Of a stretch of 64,000 nt of DNA, positions 1-10,996 are shown one piece after another. Every line of letters begins with the position of its first letter. Position 1 is the stretch's first letter. This DNA is from Papio anubis (taxonomy: Eukaryota; Chordata; Mammalia; Primates; Cercopithecidae), in contig NC_044976.1 of assembly GCF_008728515.1 (NCBI RefSeq), positions 32,573,376 to 32,637,375 on the forward strand, in the 5' to 3' direction. The notes under the pieces are model-generated. The model searched no databases. It was given only the letters and a program-made list of their open reading frames with translations, and had not been told where the DNA came from. The translations under genes and the position numbers were made by a program.

Positions 1-825
1 CTTCCTGGCTCAGAAGGGTGGGGGTGCCTTGTTACTGTCCCCCAAGTGACCTCCACTGACACCGAAGAGGAAGTGGTGGCCTTCTTACTTCTAGGCAGTG
101 GTGAAAGTCCTGTATCTCCACTAGGCTTCCTCTTGACACCACTTCAATGGGGAAGGGGAAAGGTATCTAGTTACTGCCAGGTGGGGGTGGATGTACAGGT
201 TATCCAACTGGTTTCCATTCACACTGCAGGGGGTCAGGGGCTTGCTACCATCTGTCATGATGAAAGTCCCAGCTCCCTATTTGGCCTTCTCTACACTTCC
301 CCCACAAGGGTGTCGTGGTCCTCACTATAGACAGTAAAGGATAAAAGTCTAGGCTCCCTACTTAGCTTTTGCTGGCATGGGTGTGGGTGACCCACAGCTT
401 TTTTGTGGTGTTTGGCTAGAGTAGAGCAGTTATTGTCTAAAGGTTTTTTGTCATGCTAGCCAGCCTCTTTCCTGGTTCTTTGGCGAGAGAGTAAGTTTTG
501 CTTGGTCTTTCTGTTTGTTTGTGGCCTTTTTTTTTTTTTTGATGTTTCGTTTTTCATCAGTGCCGTTTTCTGAGTTGCTGGCTTCTTCAGCTCCAAGTCT
601 GGGATATATGAGGCAAAAATTTAAAATTTATGGAAACAGTAAGAAACTCACCATTGATGAGGTCCTAAGGTCCTGAGGTCCCCATCCAGTCTGCTTCTTT
701 CTCTCTACCTTTAGGAGTGTTCTTACATTCGTTTATGTATAACATCCAGGGTTATTAGTTGTACTTAGTGACAGAAACAGGGAAAAGTACTTGTATTCCA
801 TCTGCCCAGAATGGAAGTCCTCAAG
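1..825 (-). mobile_element. Probable old L1 5'-region relic, antisense
   Basis: The phrases around 400-480 (TTTGGCTAGAGTAGAGCAG, then a CATGCTAGCC block) and around 735-800 (GGGTTATTAGTTGTACTTAG, then GGGAAAAGTA) resemble, from memory, the reverse complement of 5' untranslated regions of old L1M elements. A T14-type run lies near 527-541. No coding potential is visible; the 94-residue frame at 46-330 has no recognisable content. It could instead be an ERV-related repeat, so the family is tentative. Confidence 0.4.
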
Positions 826-1378
826 TTATCTTTTCAATATATAAAACAAATCACATTACTTCCCTGATTAAAATACTCCTATGGGTTCTCATCAAACCTA
901 AAAATCACATCCCTTCCTCTGATCTGCACGTTCATGAACTGCCCTGTACTCACCTCTCCGGCCTTATCTCCTACTGCACTTTCTCTTGTCCACTCGACTC
1001 TAGCCACACCAACCTTCCTTGTCTTTCTCAATATCCACACTTGTTCTACATTAGGACCTTCACACTAGTGCCCCTGCTGCCTGGAGTGATTTCCTCCATA
1101 TTTTCAGATTGCGTTGTAAATACGGCCACTGCAAAGACACCTTCCTGAAAACCCCATCACTATCATACTCCACGTAAACTTGTTTTACTGGGTAGCTCTT
1201 ATTTCCATACATTGCACACTAACTTGCTTGCTTAACTTTCTCATTAGAATATCAACTCCATAGAAACAGGGGTTTTGTCTGTCTTGTTAACTTCTGTATC
1301 CCATCCTCAGACCCTAGAGCAGTACCAACCTGCTGTAAGCCTTACACAAATAATTGTTAAAAGCAATGAATGAACAAA
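826..1378 (+). mobile_element. L2 (LINE2) 3' end
   Basis: The order of segments follows the L2 3' region: a cysteine- and leucine-rich decayed coding part, then TTGTCTGTCTTGTTAACTTC, then CAGTACCAACCTG and a terminal GAATGAACAAA. The open frame at 759-1148 is the decayed L2 reading frame and is not a host gene. Confidence 0.75.
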
Positions 1379-2562
1379 TTTGCCCGCGTCAAGCACTTAT
1401 GTTCTACCTATGCCTAATGAAGACAGATCAGAACCAGTTAAGAGAGTAGATGCAGAAGAGCCAATAACAGGGTTGTGATCCAATTTTCCCTCAAGTCTAG
1501 TGGTCAGGTAAAAAAAAATGCTGTATTAGTAATATAAGTTAAAATAGATAAAACATGTTTAAAGCTTGTAAATTAAAAAAAAATCCTCTGCAGAATTACA
1601 TTTGGGCCAAATAATAGCAAATGCGGAAATCAATGAAAACAAAACCACTCTACATAAAAACCTCTGTTTTACAGCAAAGTCAGACTCAGAAATTAATTGT
1701 TCATTTTTTAGTCTCATATAATTTTGTTTATCTGATTACAAAATAATGCACTCTAATTGTTTGCAGAAAACAGAGAAGCACAAACAAAATAAAAACTGTG
1801 AATAAGCACTGGTAAGACTTTGGTCTATTTTCTTCCTCTTTTTTTCCTCTATGGAGACATAGATACATACTCACAGAAATAGGGATTTTATTTTTACCTA
1901 ATTTGTGTTTGTAATTCAGAGAAAGAATGAGATGAGAGTCTGGTACCTTATCTACTTGGGAAACCATTAAGACAACCATTGAGAATAAATTGTGTCCTGG
2001 TGTTGGGTGCTAAGAATAGGTAAAAAATGGACAAATCAAAGATTATTAAAGAATCAGAGGGTCTGGATGCTTTTGAGTAATTAATGAGAGAAATAATAAA
2101 TTGTCATCCACTTCAGCATCTTAGTTACTTTAAATTATTCAATTATTTAAAAATCAAGTAAATGAAGTGAGCCTTAAGTTTAAAAAATAAGAAAATATCT
2201 TAAGACATGCTTGATACCATTAAACAGGAACTCTAGCCCAAGGGTAAAATAAGAGTTATATAAAAATAGAGAGAGATCCTCATGGAAATACGTGGTGGGA
2301 AAGTATAGTCAGACCTCATGGAAACCAGAGGAATAAAACGTGGCTCTACTGTCCACCTTCAGCTCCCCAAGATTACATGGCTCTTGGTTCATGCTTCTCT
2401 GCACACATGTGTCTTTCTTTCTACCAGTTTTCACAGCTCAAGCTGACATCCTTCTTTCCCTTGATTTCAGCTTGCATGGGGCTTTGCTGGCGACAATGTT
2501 GGTCCACATATACTCTGACCTTGCTTATTGGCTCCTTACAGTTGTAGGATGGGACTTCTTTT
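1379..2562. other. AT-rich stretch without recognisable feature
   Basis: Mostly AT-rich, with several A-runs (1511-1518, 1576-1584). I recognise no repeat, exon or RNA gene. The part from about 2340 to 2562 is more balanced in composition and is the target flank of the Alu cluster. Confidence 0.5.
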
Positions 2563-2571
2563 ATTATTTAC

Positions 2572-2603
<32 letters not shown>
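2563..2603. repeat. (TTA)n microsatellite
   Basis: About a dozen TTA units stand where the T-rich tail of the antisense outer Alu should be, so the repeat probably arose from that Alu's A-tail. Confidence 0.9.
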
Positions 2604-2754
2604 GAGAGCGAGTCTCACTCTGTGCCCAGGCAGGAGTGCAGTGGGAATCTCCAGCTCACTGCAGCTCTGCCTCCCGGAGTTCAGCCATTCTCCGGCTTCA
2701 GCCTCCCGGTAGCTGGGACTACGAAGCCATACCACACCGGCTAATTTTTTGTAC
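2604..2754 (-). mobile_element. Outer AluY, 3' half (split by inner Alu)
   Basis: Antisense Alu right arm beginning GAGTCTCACTCTGTG and running to GGCTAATTTTTTGTAC. The element resumes at 3052 after an inner Alu. The sequence has many short indels against the Alu consensus, in contrast with its clean other half. Confidence 0.85.
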
Positions 2755-3051
2755 TTTTTTTTTTTTTTTTTTACGGAAGGGCCAGTCGCTCATCGCAGGC
2801 TGGAGTGCAGTGGCGGATCTCAGCTCGCTTGCAGCTCCGCCTCGGGTTCCGCCATTCTCCTGCCTCAGCCTCCCGAGTAGCTGGGATTTCTGAAGCTCCA
2901 TACCTGCATGGCTAGTTTTTGTATTTTGAAATTTAAAGAGACAGGGTGTCACCATGTTAGCCAGGATGGTCTCGATCTCCTGACCTTGTGATCTGCCCGT
3001 CTCGGCCTCCCAAAGTGCTGGGATTACAGGCTTGAGCCACCGCGCCCGGCC
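2755..3051 (-). mobile_element. Inner AluY, Old World monkey type, nested in another Alu
   Basis: A full-length antisense Alu, from a T17-type tail to GCGCCCGGCC. It carries GGCTAGTTTTTG, CCCGTCTCGG and GGCTTGAGCCACCG, which I associate with cercopithecoid AluY lineages. It is bounded by ATTTTTTGTACTTT at 2744-2757 and again at 3052-3065, a target duplication inside the outer Alu. Confidence 0.85.
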
Positions 3052-3184
3052 ATTTTTTGTACTTTTAGTAGAGACGGGGTTTCACCGTGTTAGCCAAGAC
3101 GGGCTCGATCTCCTGACCTCGTGATCCACCCACCTCGGCCTCCCAAAGTGCTGGGATTACAGGCTTGAGCCACTGCGCCCGGCC
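3052..3184 (-). mobile_element. Outer AluY, 5' half
   Basis: Continuation of the split Alu: TTTTAGTAGAGACGGGGTTT through GGCTTGAGCCACTGCGCCCGG. It is nearly identical to the AluY consensus. The CTTGAGCC form again suggests an Old World monkey lineage. Confidence 0.88.
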
Positions 3185-3314
3185 GTCTTTGGGGTTCTTA
3201 ATTGCACTTCGAATGAGTAAGACTCTAATGATGAATCCTACCTTTTGGAAGACCTTTGCCTGCCTCAGCCAATTATCTCTGACTAGGAAAGAGATCAGTT
3301 ACATGGACAAGGGA

Positions 3315-3960
3315 CACTATTGGCAAGGATAACAGCAATAGGAACCCTAAGGAAATAAGAAGGAAAAATATAAATGACAAAATAAGAACACCTAAACTAG
3401 TAAAGCTAATCAAAAACAAATTCAAATTAACAAAATTAAAATCAGAAAGCTAATAAAACAACTGACATAAAATAATTTTAAAAATTATAAAAGCATATTA
3501 TCCTGAATTGTCAGATAATTTGAAACCTCAATAAAGTAGAAAAAAAATGTCCTTAAAGACATGGTATTCTAAACCTGATGCAAAAAAAAAAAAAAGGAAA
3601 ACAGTGTTAGACTTAACCTGGAGATTATTTACAAAGGCCATAAAGATGTGCTGCTAATTATTCCTCATACAAATGATTTGTGTGTGCTATAAACTGTTCC
3701 AAAGCAAGAAAAAATTTTAGGGTGACCATATTAGTCTATGAGGTCAGTATGATACACAGTCTGAAATCTGATAAAGATATAGCCACAAAGCAAAATCTAT
3801 GCCAACGTCATATTTGAATACAGATAGAAAATATTGAAAAAAAAATCAATAAGCAAAATCAGCCTTGCATTAAAAGAAGAATGTGCCAGGAGCATATATG
3901 ATTTATTCCTGCAAAATGAAGGTAGTTTATAGTGAAGAAATGTATTCACATCAGCCATAC
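3315..3960 (+). mobile_element. Ancient L1 (L1M-type) ORF2 relic, part 1
   Basis: A-rich sense-strand sequence that follows the old L1 ORF2 order, including a TATGAGGTCAGTATGATAC region (the block before the reverse transcriptase core), CTGATAAAGATAT, then GATTTATTCCTGCAAAATG. Every frame is broken. Confidence 0.55.
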
Positions 3961-4468
3961 TTGGTAATAACATATGCTGTTCTAAAAGCTCTTAACAGTT
4001 ATTAATATTGCCTGTTCTACTTATTTATGCACACATTACTTGTAAACACAATTAACAATCATATTCCTACCAGAAAAAACACTTAATGAGTTCTGAAAAA
4101 AATTTTGAGTCATGCAGTGTTGCCTGTGACTACATACACGTTTCCAAGGATACAAGTAGATCTGTCAAATGTCTGCTCGTGTGACAGTCACAGAATCATA
4201 TACAAGAAATCCTTTTAAGTTCAAAATAGGTAAACTATTTAACACTACACATTGTAGAAATGCTAAGATTAATTTTCAAATATTAAACAAATAAATACTC
4301 AAATGCATTAAGTTATTTTAACTAACACTTGTTGCTAGCCATCTATCATTGTCAGTTTAGAAGTTAATAGAAGTGGTTTTCACTTCATCACTTTGTTCTT
4401 GTCCATTTACTGGCTGGAGGACTCACATAACCTCCAGGCCCAGATAAACTCTGTCTAAACTTCCTTGC
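3961..4468. other. Unassigned AT-rich stretch inside the old L1 region
   Basis: No family recognised. It may be a diverged part of the same L1 or an unrecognised insertion between its two halves. Confidence 0.4.
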
Positions 4469-4893
4469 TGGGATGGTTACTTTGATGTGTCAACTTGACT
4501 GAACTAAGGGATATCCAGATAGCTGGTAAAACATTATTTCTGGGTATGTCTGTGAGGCTGTTTCTGGAAGATATTCACATTTGAATAAAGAAGATCACCC
4601 TCATCAATGTGGTGGGCATCATCCAATCCACTAAGAGCCCAAATAGAGCAAAAAGGCAGAGGAAGGGGAAATGTGCTCTTTGCTTGAGCTGTGTTATCCA
4701 CTTTCTCCTCCTTTGTTCTCGCTAGTTCTCAGGCCTTTGAGCTTGGAATGGAACTATACCATTGGCCTTCCAGACTGCAAATAGCAGATTGTGGTATTTA
4801 CTGGCCTCCAAAATTACATAAGCCAATTCTTATGTTAAATCTCCTCTTATATACCCTATTGGTTCTCTTTCTATAGAGAACTCTGACTAAGAT
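4469..4893 (+). mobile_element. Old LTR-like interspersed repeat
   Basis: Begins near GATGTGTCAACTTGACTGAA and ends with CCTATTGGTTCTCTTTCTAT and GAACTCTGACTAAGATA, the ends of a common mammalian element of about 450 bp. I recognise the pattern but cannot name the subfamily. It lies between two parts of the old L1. Confidence 0.6.
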
Positions 4894-4979
4894 ACCTGCC
4901 ATTTACCTTATGTGTAGAGATTACAGGCAGAGCAGGAAAGGACAACAAGAACAAAGATCCAAAGGAAATCAAAAGGAAT

Positions 4980-5290
4980 GATTAGATAATGCACAATCAT
5001 TTCAATAGTTAAGCAAGAAACAACATAATCATTTCAATGAGTGATACAAAGCATTTAATACAATCTAACGTCTATTCCTTATGTCAAGAATTTTAAAGAA
5101 AGGAACAGAAATATCAATTTTTATGTAAAAAATAATACCCATTGTACACAAAAATCCAATTAATGGCAATTATAAAAACATATCAACTTTAAAATAAGCA
5201 ACAGAACAAGTATTCCAGATAACTTTTAATAATTTATTATTGTGGGAATTTTAGATAAAGCAATAAGACAGGAAATTTAATTACTTGAAA
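4980..5290 (+). mobile_element. Ancient L1 (L1M-type) ORF2 relic, part 2
   Basis: Contains ATCATTTCAATGAGTGATAC, AAAGCATTTAATACAATCTA and the downstream order of an L1 reverse transcriptase region. It fits as the continuation of the relic at 3315-3960, with the LTR-like element inserted between. Confidence 0.5.
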
Positions 5291-5334
5291 GGATTGATTC
5301 TCAGACTTTGGTAAAGACCCAGTGTATTAGAGAG

Positions 5335-5658
5335 TAATAAAAATAAGGATGATGACAATGACAACAACACATGTAGGACTTAACTTATTTAATTCTCATG
5401 ACAAACCTATGGGTTAGAAATTACTATCATCCCCATTTTATAGCTGAGGAAAATGGCACACAGAGAGTAAGTAACTTCCAAAATATAGCTAGATAGAGGC
5501 AAAGCTGGGATTCCAAGCCAGGAAGTCTTTGTCCAAACACCATGCTCTCTACCAATCCTGTAGTATGTTAGGTACTGAGCTAAGCACCACATATCTTTAT
5601 AATTCCCTTAACAACTCAGAGAAGTAGATATTATTCTCTCCATTATGAACTCTGCCAA
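5335..5658 (-). mobile_element. Two adjacent MIR fragments, antisense
   Basis: At 5380-5545: TCCCCATTTTATAGCTGAGG, GTAAGTAACTTCC and AAAGCTGGGATTCCAAGCC, the MIR core in reverse. A second core-like block, GTTAGGTACTGAGCTAAGCA then a TATTATTCTCTCCATTATGA block, follows at about 5568-5650. Confidence 0.65.
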
Positions 5659-6766
5659 CTGCAGAGTAAAATATAATACATAAATTCAATAGCTTTTATT
5701 CAACTCTTAACAATTATAATTACAAAGGTGTAACTACATGGAAAGAATTCAACAATAAAATTTTAAATAAAAAGGTATGTTTGGTATAATTACAAATAGG
5801 GAAAATATATTCATTTGTACAAAAACTAAAAGGGATTCTGCTAAAATGAAGATAGTTGCTGAGGCAGGGTGATCGGAGTATTAATATTTTTGTCTTTACC
5901 AAATGCCCACAGTGAACATTTAACAAATAATCTGAGTTTGCAAAAATGATATATAAATGACCAATAATGAAAAATACTGCAAGGATTCATGTTGAAACAA
6001 TTCTTAAAGCATTAAACAAGAGTAAGAAGATTTTTAGATATAAATCAGTATATACTTAAGGTAGATGTTGGAGAGGATGGGAAGAGAGACAGAAACAATT
6101 ACCCATGCAAGCAACTGTATCCTCTGCCACTCTGGGGGCTTCTTGCCTTTGCCCAAAGCAATCTCATTAAATCACGGTGTCCAGCTCCCTAACCCAAGGC
6201 AAGACTGCACCTGAAGCAAACCAGATGGATTGGGAGCTCTCTGGCCTCCAGCATTCAGAGTCCACTTCTTTCCTGGCAGCCAAGCTGTTGACCACCAGTG
6301 TTTATACTGAATTGCTTCATACACATGTTAAACCTAGGTGAATCCGATTATATCCAAGAGACAAGAAGAAAAGATTGAGGGAGAGTGGAAAGAAATAAGC
6401 ATGTCTTAAAACATATTTTTCATAGACTAAGGTCCTTAAATCGCAATGCTCAACAAGAGCATGACCAAAGAAACAGACATCTTTCAAAGCTGGAGAAAAT
6501 GCTGACTGCACTGGATTTACTGAGAGTCCATTAATATTTTTAATATTAACAGTTCTTACCTTATGCCCTAACTATAGAAACTAACCCCAATTTAAGAGGC
6601 AATTCCACTGCATAGTCAAAAATGAAGTAGAGATGGGGGTGGATGATCCAGTTTGTAATCCATCTGGTCAAAAAAAAAAAAAAAAAAACAAGGCATATGC
6701 CCAAAAAATGATGTAATCCTTTCTGCACATATAAAGCCTGGGTAATTGCTCTCTTGATGCTTCGTA
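5659..6766. other. AT-rich stretch without recognisable feature
   Basis: No exon or named repeat recognised. An A18-type run sits at 6670-6687. Open frames here are short and lack recognisable content. Confidence 0.5.
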
Positions 6767-7140
6767 GAATGTAGTTACATTAATTAGGGTAAAACTACTC
6801 AACTGCTGTAACAAAAATACCCCACAACAGAGTGGCTTACATAAAGTAGAAGTTTATTTCCCACTGGTGTAACAATCCAGACAGCCTAGATGATGGGCAG
6901 CTTTGCTTCATGAAGTCTGTCGGAAATCTCAGTTCAGGAAGGGTAAAATAGAGCCACATCCAGGAAAGTTGGCTTGTCTTCTGTCGGGAATGACCCTGAA
7001 GTTATACATATCACTTCTGCTCACATTTTATTGCCCTATGCCTAGTCATGTGATCACACCTACCTGCAACTTGGCAAACTGAGTTTTCATTTAAGCAACT
7101 TTCTAAGTAGAGATGGGATATTTTTCAGGCCCATCAAACT
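6767..7140 (-). mobile_element. Probable old interspersed repeat, antisense
   Basis: AACTGCTGTAACAAAAATAC, AGTGGCTTACATAAA and the TCACTTCTGCTCACATTTTA block occur in a common mammalian LTR-like repeat that I cannot name. The ends are uncertain. Confidence 0.4.
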
Positions 7141-7305
7141 GACATTGCCAGGAAAATGGCCACTGAAGCCTCCTCATTCATGCACAGCTGTACTCCTATC
7201 TCCAAACTTCATGAATAGATCAAAGACTGCAGTGGCCTCTAGGCTTGAGACCTTTGGTCTAAGCCAGGCATCCTAAAGGGACTCATACAGCAGTCTAGTA
7301 GTCAC

Positions 7306-7346
7306 CTGTGTGTCTGTGTGTAAGCACACACACACACACACACACA
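7306..7346. repeat. (TG)n/(CA)n hairpin-forming simple repeat
   Basis: GTGTGTCTGTGTGT is followed after three bases by an 11-unit CA run, so the two can pair with each other. Confidence 0.85.
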
Positions 7347-7689
7347 GGCATATTAGGAACATGCTGGTAGCAACCCATCACAGTTTCCTTGCAGATGCCC
7401 TCTGATGGCTGCCTCTGATAGGAGAGGGAGCAAGCCAGAAGGTTATCATCAGCAGATGGAGGAAGAACTGTTTGCAGAGGAATTAGAACTGAGGAAGAGT
7501 TGCCCAATGCTCTGCAGTCACTAAACGCAGAACACAGATATCTCTGGCAATGAGGAAGTGGGATTCACTGTGGACATAGGGTATTGACAGGAGGGAGGAG
7601 AAGAGAACTATGGTTGTGTGCTGTGAAGGGAAGGATTGGCTGGAACTCTCTTTACAACTATTTTCTCAGGAAATTGTCATAGAAGAAGC
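7347..7689. other. Single-copy stretch, nothing recognised
   Basis: No repeat family or exon seen. The short open frame on the minus strand at 7295-7507 runs into the CA repeat and is not credible. Confidence 0.5.
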
Positions 7690-7975
7690 AAAAACTTTGA
7701 GATCACATGGATTTGCATTACAAACCTTTGCTCCATGACATACTAGCTTTGCGGTCTTGGAAAAATCACTTAGCCTCACTTGATTTCTTCATCAATAAAA
7801 AGGAGACAACCATGCCTAGCTATACTGTTCAACTGATCACTTGCATGGAGCCTAGAATCAAAAACACATCTCAATAATAAGTATCTATGATTGTTGATAT
7901 TATTATTATTACCTCCTTGGGTTGCTGTGAGGCTCAAATGAGATACCATGTGAAGGCACCTCGGGCAGTGCCTAA
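7690..7975 (+). mobile_element. MIR with a small internal insertion
   Basis: CATACTAGCTTTGCGGTCTT and AAAAATCACTTAGCCTCACT mark the MIR core. The 3' part resumes at about 7905 with TACCTCCTTGGGTTGCTGTG and GGGCAGTGCCTAACA after an interruption of about 70 bp. Confidence 0.65.
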
Positions 7976-8157
7976 CATAAGAATGTGGTTTTCTTTTGTT
8001 GGAGCTTCTAAGGGATCTCCTAGATGTTCTGACATTAAAACCTGTATTAGGAGATTTCCTCTTTACTAGGACCTTCAGGGCAGCCTGAGGGGTCAGCACT
8101 TGGGACTGATTGAACAGGGAGGAAAAGAGAAGGGGCTAAACCTTTGTTAAACGCCCA

Positions 8158-8502
8158 TGCCATGGTCTGAATTTTTATATTTCTCCCCATATTCATATAT
8201 GGAAATCCTAACCCCCAAGATGATGGTATTAGGAGATGGGGCCTTTGGAAGGTGATTAAGTCTCACAGATGAGATAGTGTCCTTACAAATGAGGCCCCAG
8301 TGAGCTTCCTTGTTCCTTCCCGTGTAAGGAGGGCGCAGCACTATCTGTGAGAAAGTGGATCCTCACCAGACACAGAGGCATCTCGCTGCTGCACCTTGAT
8401 CCTGGACTTCCCAGCCTCTAGTATTATGAGAAATAAATTTCTGTTTATTATAAGCCACTCAGTTTATGATATTGTTACTGCAACCCAAACAGACTAAGAC
8501 AA
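8158..8502 (+). mobile_element. MaLR solo LTR (MLT1-type)
   Basis: Starts TGCCATGGTCTGAATT and contains GATGGTATTAGGAGATGGGG, CTTGATCCTGGACTTCCCAG, a polyadenylation signal AATAAA at 8432-8437 and a terminal ACAGACTAAGACAA. This is the classical MLT1 order. No target duplication was found. Confidence 0.8.
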
Positions 8503-8592
8503 CCAACTTGTCAGGCATGGTACTGGGCATGTGGGCACACCAGAGACCAGCTTTGCCTTCTTAATTTTTGCTCTTAATTGGCCTTGCTTCTT

Positions 8593-9038
8593 GTATGTTT
8601 CCTCTTGCTGCTGTAACAAATTACCACACACTTGAAACAACATACGTTTAATATCTTACACTTCTGGAGATCAGGATCCCAAAGTGGGTCAACAGGCTGC
8701 ATTCATTCTAAAACCTTTAAGGGGACAATCTATTTCCTTATCTTTTCCAGCTTCTAGAGAGCCTCCTGCATTCCTTGGCTCATGTGCCACTCTTCCCTTC
8801 ACTCTGATCTCTGCTGCCTTCATCACATTGACTTCTCTCACTCTGACCCCTCTGCCTCTCTCTTATAAGGACCTTGTGATTACATTGGGCCCAGGGTAAC
8901 CCTGAATAATGTTCCCATCTCAAGATCCTTAATTTAATCACATCTACAAAGGCCTTTTGCCGTGGAATTTAATGTATTCATAGGTTCCAGAGATTAGGAG
9001 TGGACATCTTTGGGAAGGCCATTATTCTTTCTATTGTA
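8593..9038 (-). mobile_element. Old LTR-like element, antisense
   Basis: TTGCTGCTGTAACAAATTAC, TAAGGACCTTGTGATTACAT, TTAATCACATCTACAAAGGC and AGATTAGGAGTGGACATCTT are in the order of a common MaLR/LTR-type repeat read in reverse. The same family recurs at 56144-56622. Confidence 0.65.
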
Positions 9039-9149
9039 CTTATTCACATAGTATTTACACACAAAGATCCAAAAAAATCTCAGGAGTGACTGAGATGGGT
9101 TAGGACCAAGAACAATATTTGTATCCTCTAACACATCTGTACAACATAT

Positions 9150-9770
9150 ATAGCATGAGTAAATTCCAGGTGACCTTCGAGACCAATTTGGCAACAGCTA
9201 GTAGGATGTGAAATTGCACACACTACAACTCAACACTCACTTCTAGGTGAATGCAATAGAAGTTTGTGTACATGTGCTCTATTATTTTATAATAGAAGTT
9301 TGTGTACACAGGCTCATTAATCTCCACAGAGGCATGTTTTTACTTGTGGAAAAATTGGGCTGGGCTTCACCATGAGGATAGATATCTAAATTCACACAAG
9401 GAAACATCACATAGACCAGAAGAACCCAAAGCTACCTAAAGCAGTCTAGGGGATTCTGAGACACATTACAAAGAAAAGAAGTCATGAGAATACATACCAC
9501 ATGATATAACTTATATAAATATATATAAAAGATTCAAAGAAATATATTATTTAGTAATACATGAAGAGAAGATACTATACAAAAAATAAGCATGAGAAGA
9601 TAAGCATCAAATTTAGGAAACTGTTTTCTCTTGAGGAGGGAGAGAAAAGTGCTATTAGGAAAGGGGATGTATTTCTTAAGCTGGATGGTGAGCACTTATT
9701 TTGGAGGTCTGAAATAGTTCATACTAAAATGTTTAAATTGTGATCTTGAAACTTTTAGGCAAAATTGTAA
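9150..9770 (+). mobile_element. Possible old L1 3' region
   Basis: ACTCACTTCTAGGTGAATGC and the AT-rich tail region resemble L1M 3' ends. An 18-bp perfect direct repeat (AATAGAAGTTTGTGTACA) occurs at 9255-9272 and 9291-9308. The assignment is weak. Confidence 0.4.
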
Positions 9771-9974
9771 AAGGTTTCATCCAAGTATCTTTAAGACTTG
9801 AGGAGATGGGATTTTTAATGGGGATTCATGGATTGGAGGACACTTTTTCTAAAAAGTGTCTACCAAGGAGGCAGAAAGAGTGACTATGTCAAGAAGGGCG
9901 ATTCCTGGGAGGGGACTGCAGGCCTTAGGTGAGGCTCTGAGGAGGGAATTTGGGAATGGGAAGGTGTCCTGTTT

Positions 9975-10096
9975 TAGGAACTGTCAGTCAGGATTCTTTC
10001 AACTGCAAATCATAGGAAAACCAACCAAACATTAAAACAAATAAAAGAAACACATTGGCTCATATAATTGAAAAGTCCAGATATAGTTTTGGTGTT
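9975..10096. mobile_element. Old interspersed repeat, segment 1
   Basis: TCAACTGCAAATCATAGGAA followed by ACATTGGCTCATATAATTGA and AAAAGTCCAG is the start of a common mammalian repeat of about 700 bp that I cannot name. Later segments lie at 10325-10634 and 13211-13450, beyond two insertions. Confidence 0.5.
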
Positions 10097-10324
10097 AGAG
10101 CATGGTTTTTTAACTTCATTGCTACTGACATTTTGGACTGGATGATTCTTTGTTGTGGGAGCTGTCCTGTGTACTGTCCTGTGTACAGCATCCTTGATCT
10201 CTACCCACTAGATGTCAGTAGCACCTCCCCCACCTCCCAAGTTATGACAATCAAAAATGCCTCCAGATATTGCCAAATGTCCCCTTGGGGAGAAGGAGCA
10301 AAATCACCCCCTGTTGAAAACTAG
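10097..10324 (-). mobile_element. MER20-type hAT element, antisense
   Basis: TGACATTTTGGACTGGATGA, TTCTTTGTTGTGGGAGCTGT, CCACTAGATGTCAGTAGCAC and GATATTGCCAAATGTCCCCT follow the 219-bp MER20 consensus in reverse. It has a perfect 12-bp tandem duplication (TGTCCTGTGTAC at 10163-10174 and 10175-10186). Confidence 0.7.
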
Positions 10325-10634
10325 TTTTAGGAAACCTGACCTGGTAACTCACATGATGTTACCAGGACCTGATTGCTCATGACTAAGGCACAGAGCCTTC
10401 TGTGGTCTTGGCTCATCCTCAGGGTCCACATGGTGGACCTTGGTAGCTCCACACTCTCCCCTTGTGTCAGTAAAATGGCCATCAAAACTGCAGACCTCAC
10501 AGCCTCCTACCTGACTGTCTAGGGGAAGAGAAATGGTCCTTTTTTGGTCATTCCCACAAAACAGAGACTGCATCTTCCCATGCAAAATCCTCAGCATGTT
10601 TCCTCGCCTCTCTCTGTGCTGATTGTTTGGGTGC
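10325..10634. mobile_element. Old interspersed repeat, segment 2
   Basis: Contains GGTGGACCTTGGTAGCTCC and TGTGCTGATTGTTTGGGTGC, matching the recalled continuation of the repeat begun at 9975. It stops exactly where the MaLR provirus starts. Confidence 0.45.
10630..10634. repeat. 5-bp target duplication, left copy
   Basis: GGTGC directly before the TGTCCTAG end of the provirus. The identical GGTGC follows the other LTR at 13211-13215. Confidence 0.85.
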
Positions 10635-10996
10635 TGTCCTAGTGCACTTGGTACTTCCAAAACATAATACCTGAGACTGGGTAATTTATAATGAATAGAA
10701 ATTTATTGGCTCATGGTTCTGGAGCCTGGGAAGTCCAAAATTGAGGGGTCAGCATCTTTCAAGGGCCTTGCTGCTGCATCATCCATGGCAGAAGAGCAAA
10801 GAGAGGACAAGAGAGAACAATAGATTGAACTTGCAGCCTCAACCCCTTTTATAATTCATAACTAGCATTAATCTATTTATGAGGGTGGAGCCCTCATGAC
10901 CTAAACACCTCCCATTAGGCCCCACCTCTCAACACTGTTACATTGAGGATTAAGTTTCCAATATATGCTTTTGGGGGATATATTCAAACCATATCA
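10635..10996 (-). mobile_element. MaLR 3' LTR
   Basis: In reverse orientation it reads CTGAGACTGGGTAATTTATA, CTCATGGTTCTGGAGCCTGG, CCTCATGACC and AAACCATATCA, the MST/THE1 LTR order. It is 362 bp, about the usual LTR length for the group. Confidence 0.85.

Noticed and set aside
759..1148. 129-residue open frame
   Set aside because: Lies in an L2 3' region; decayed L2 coding sequence.
4469..4893. Possible fresh LTR with coding neighbour
   Set aside because: No second LTR, no target duplication and heavy divergence; an old solo element.
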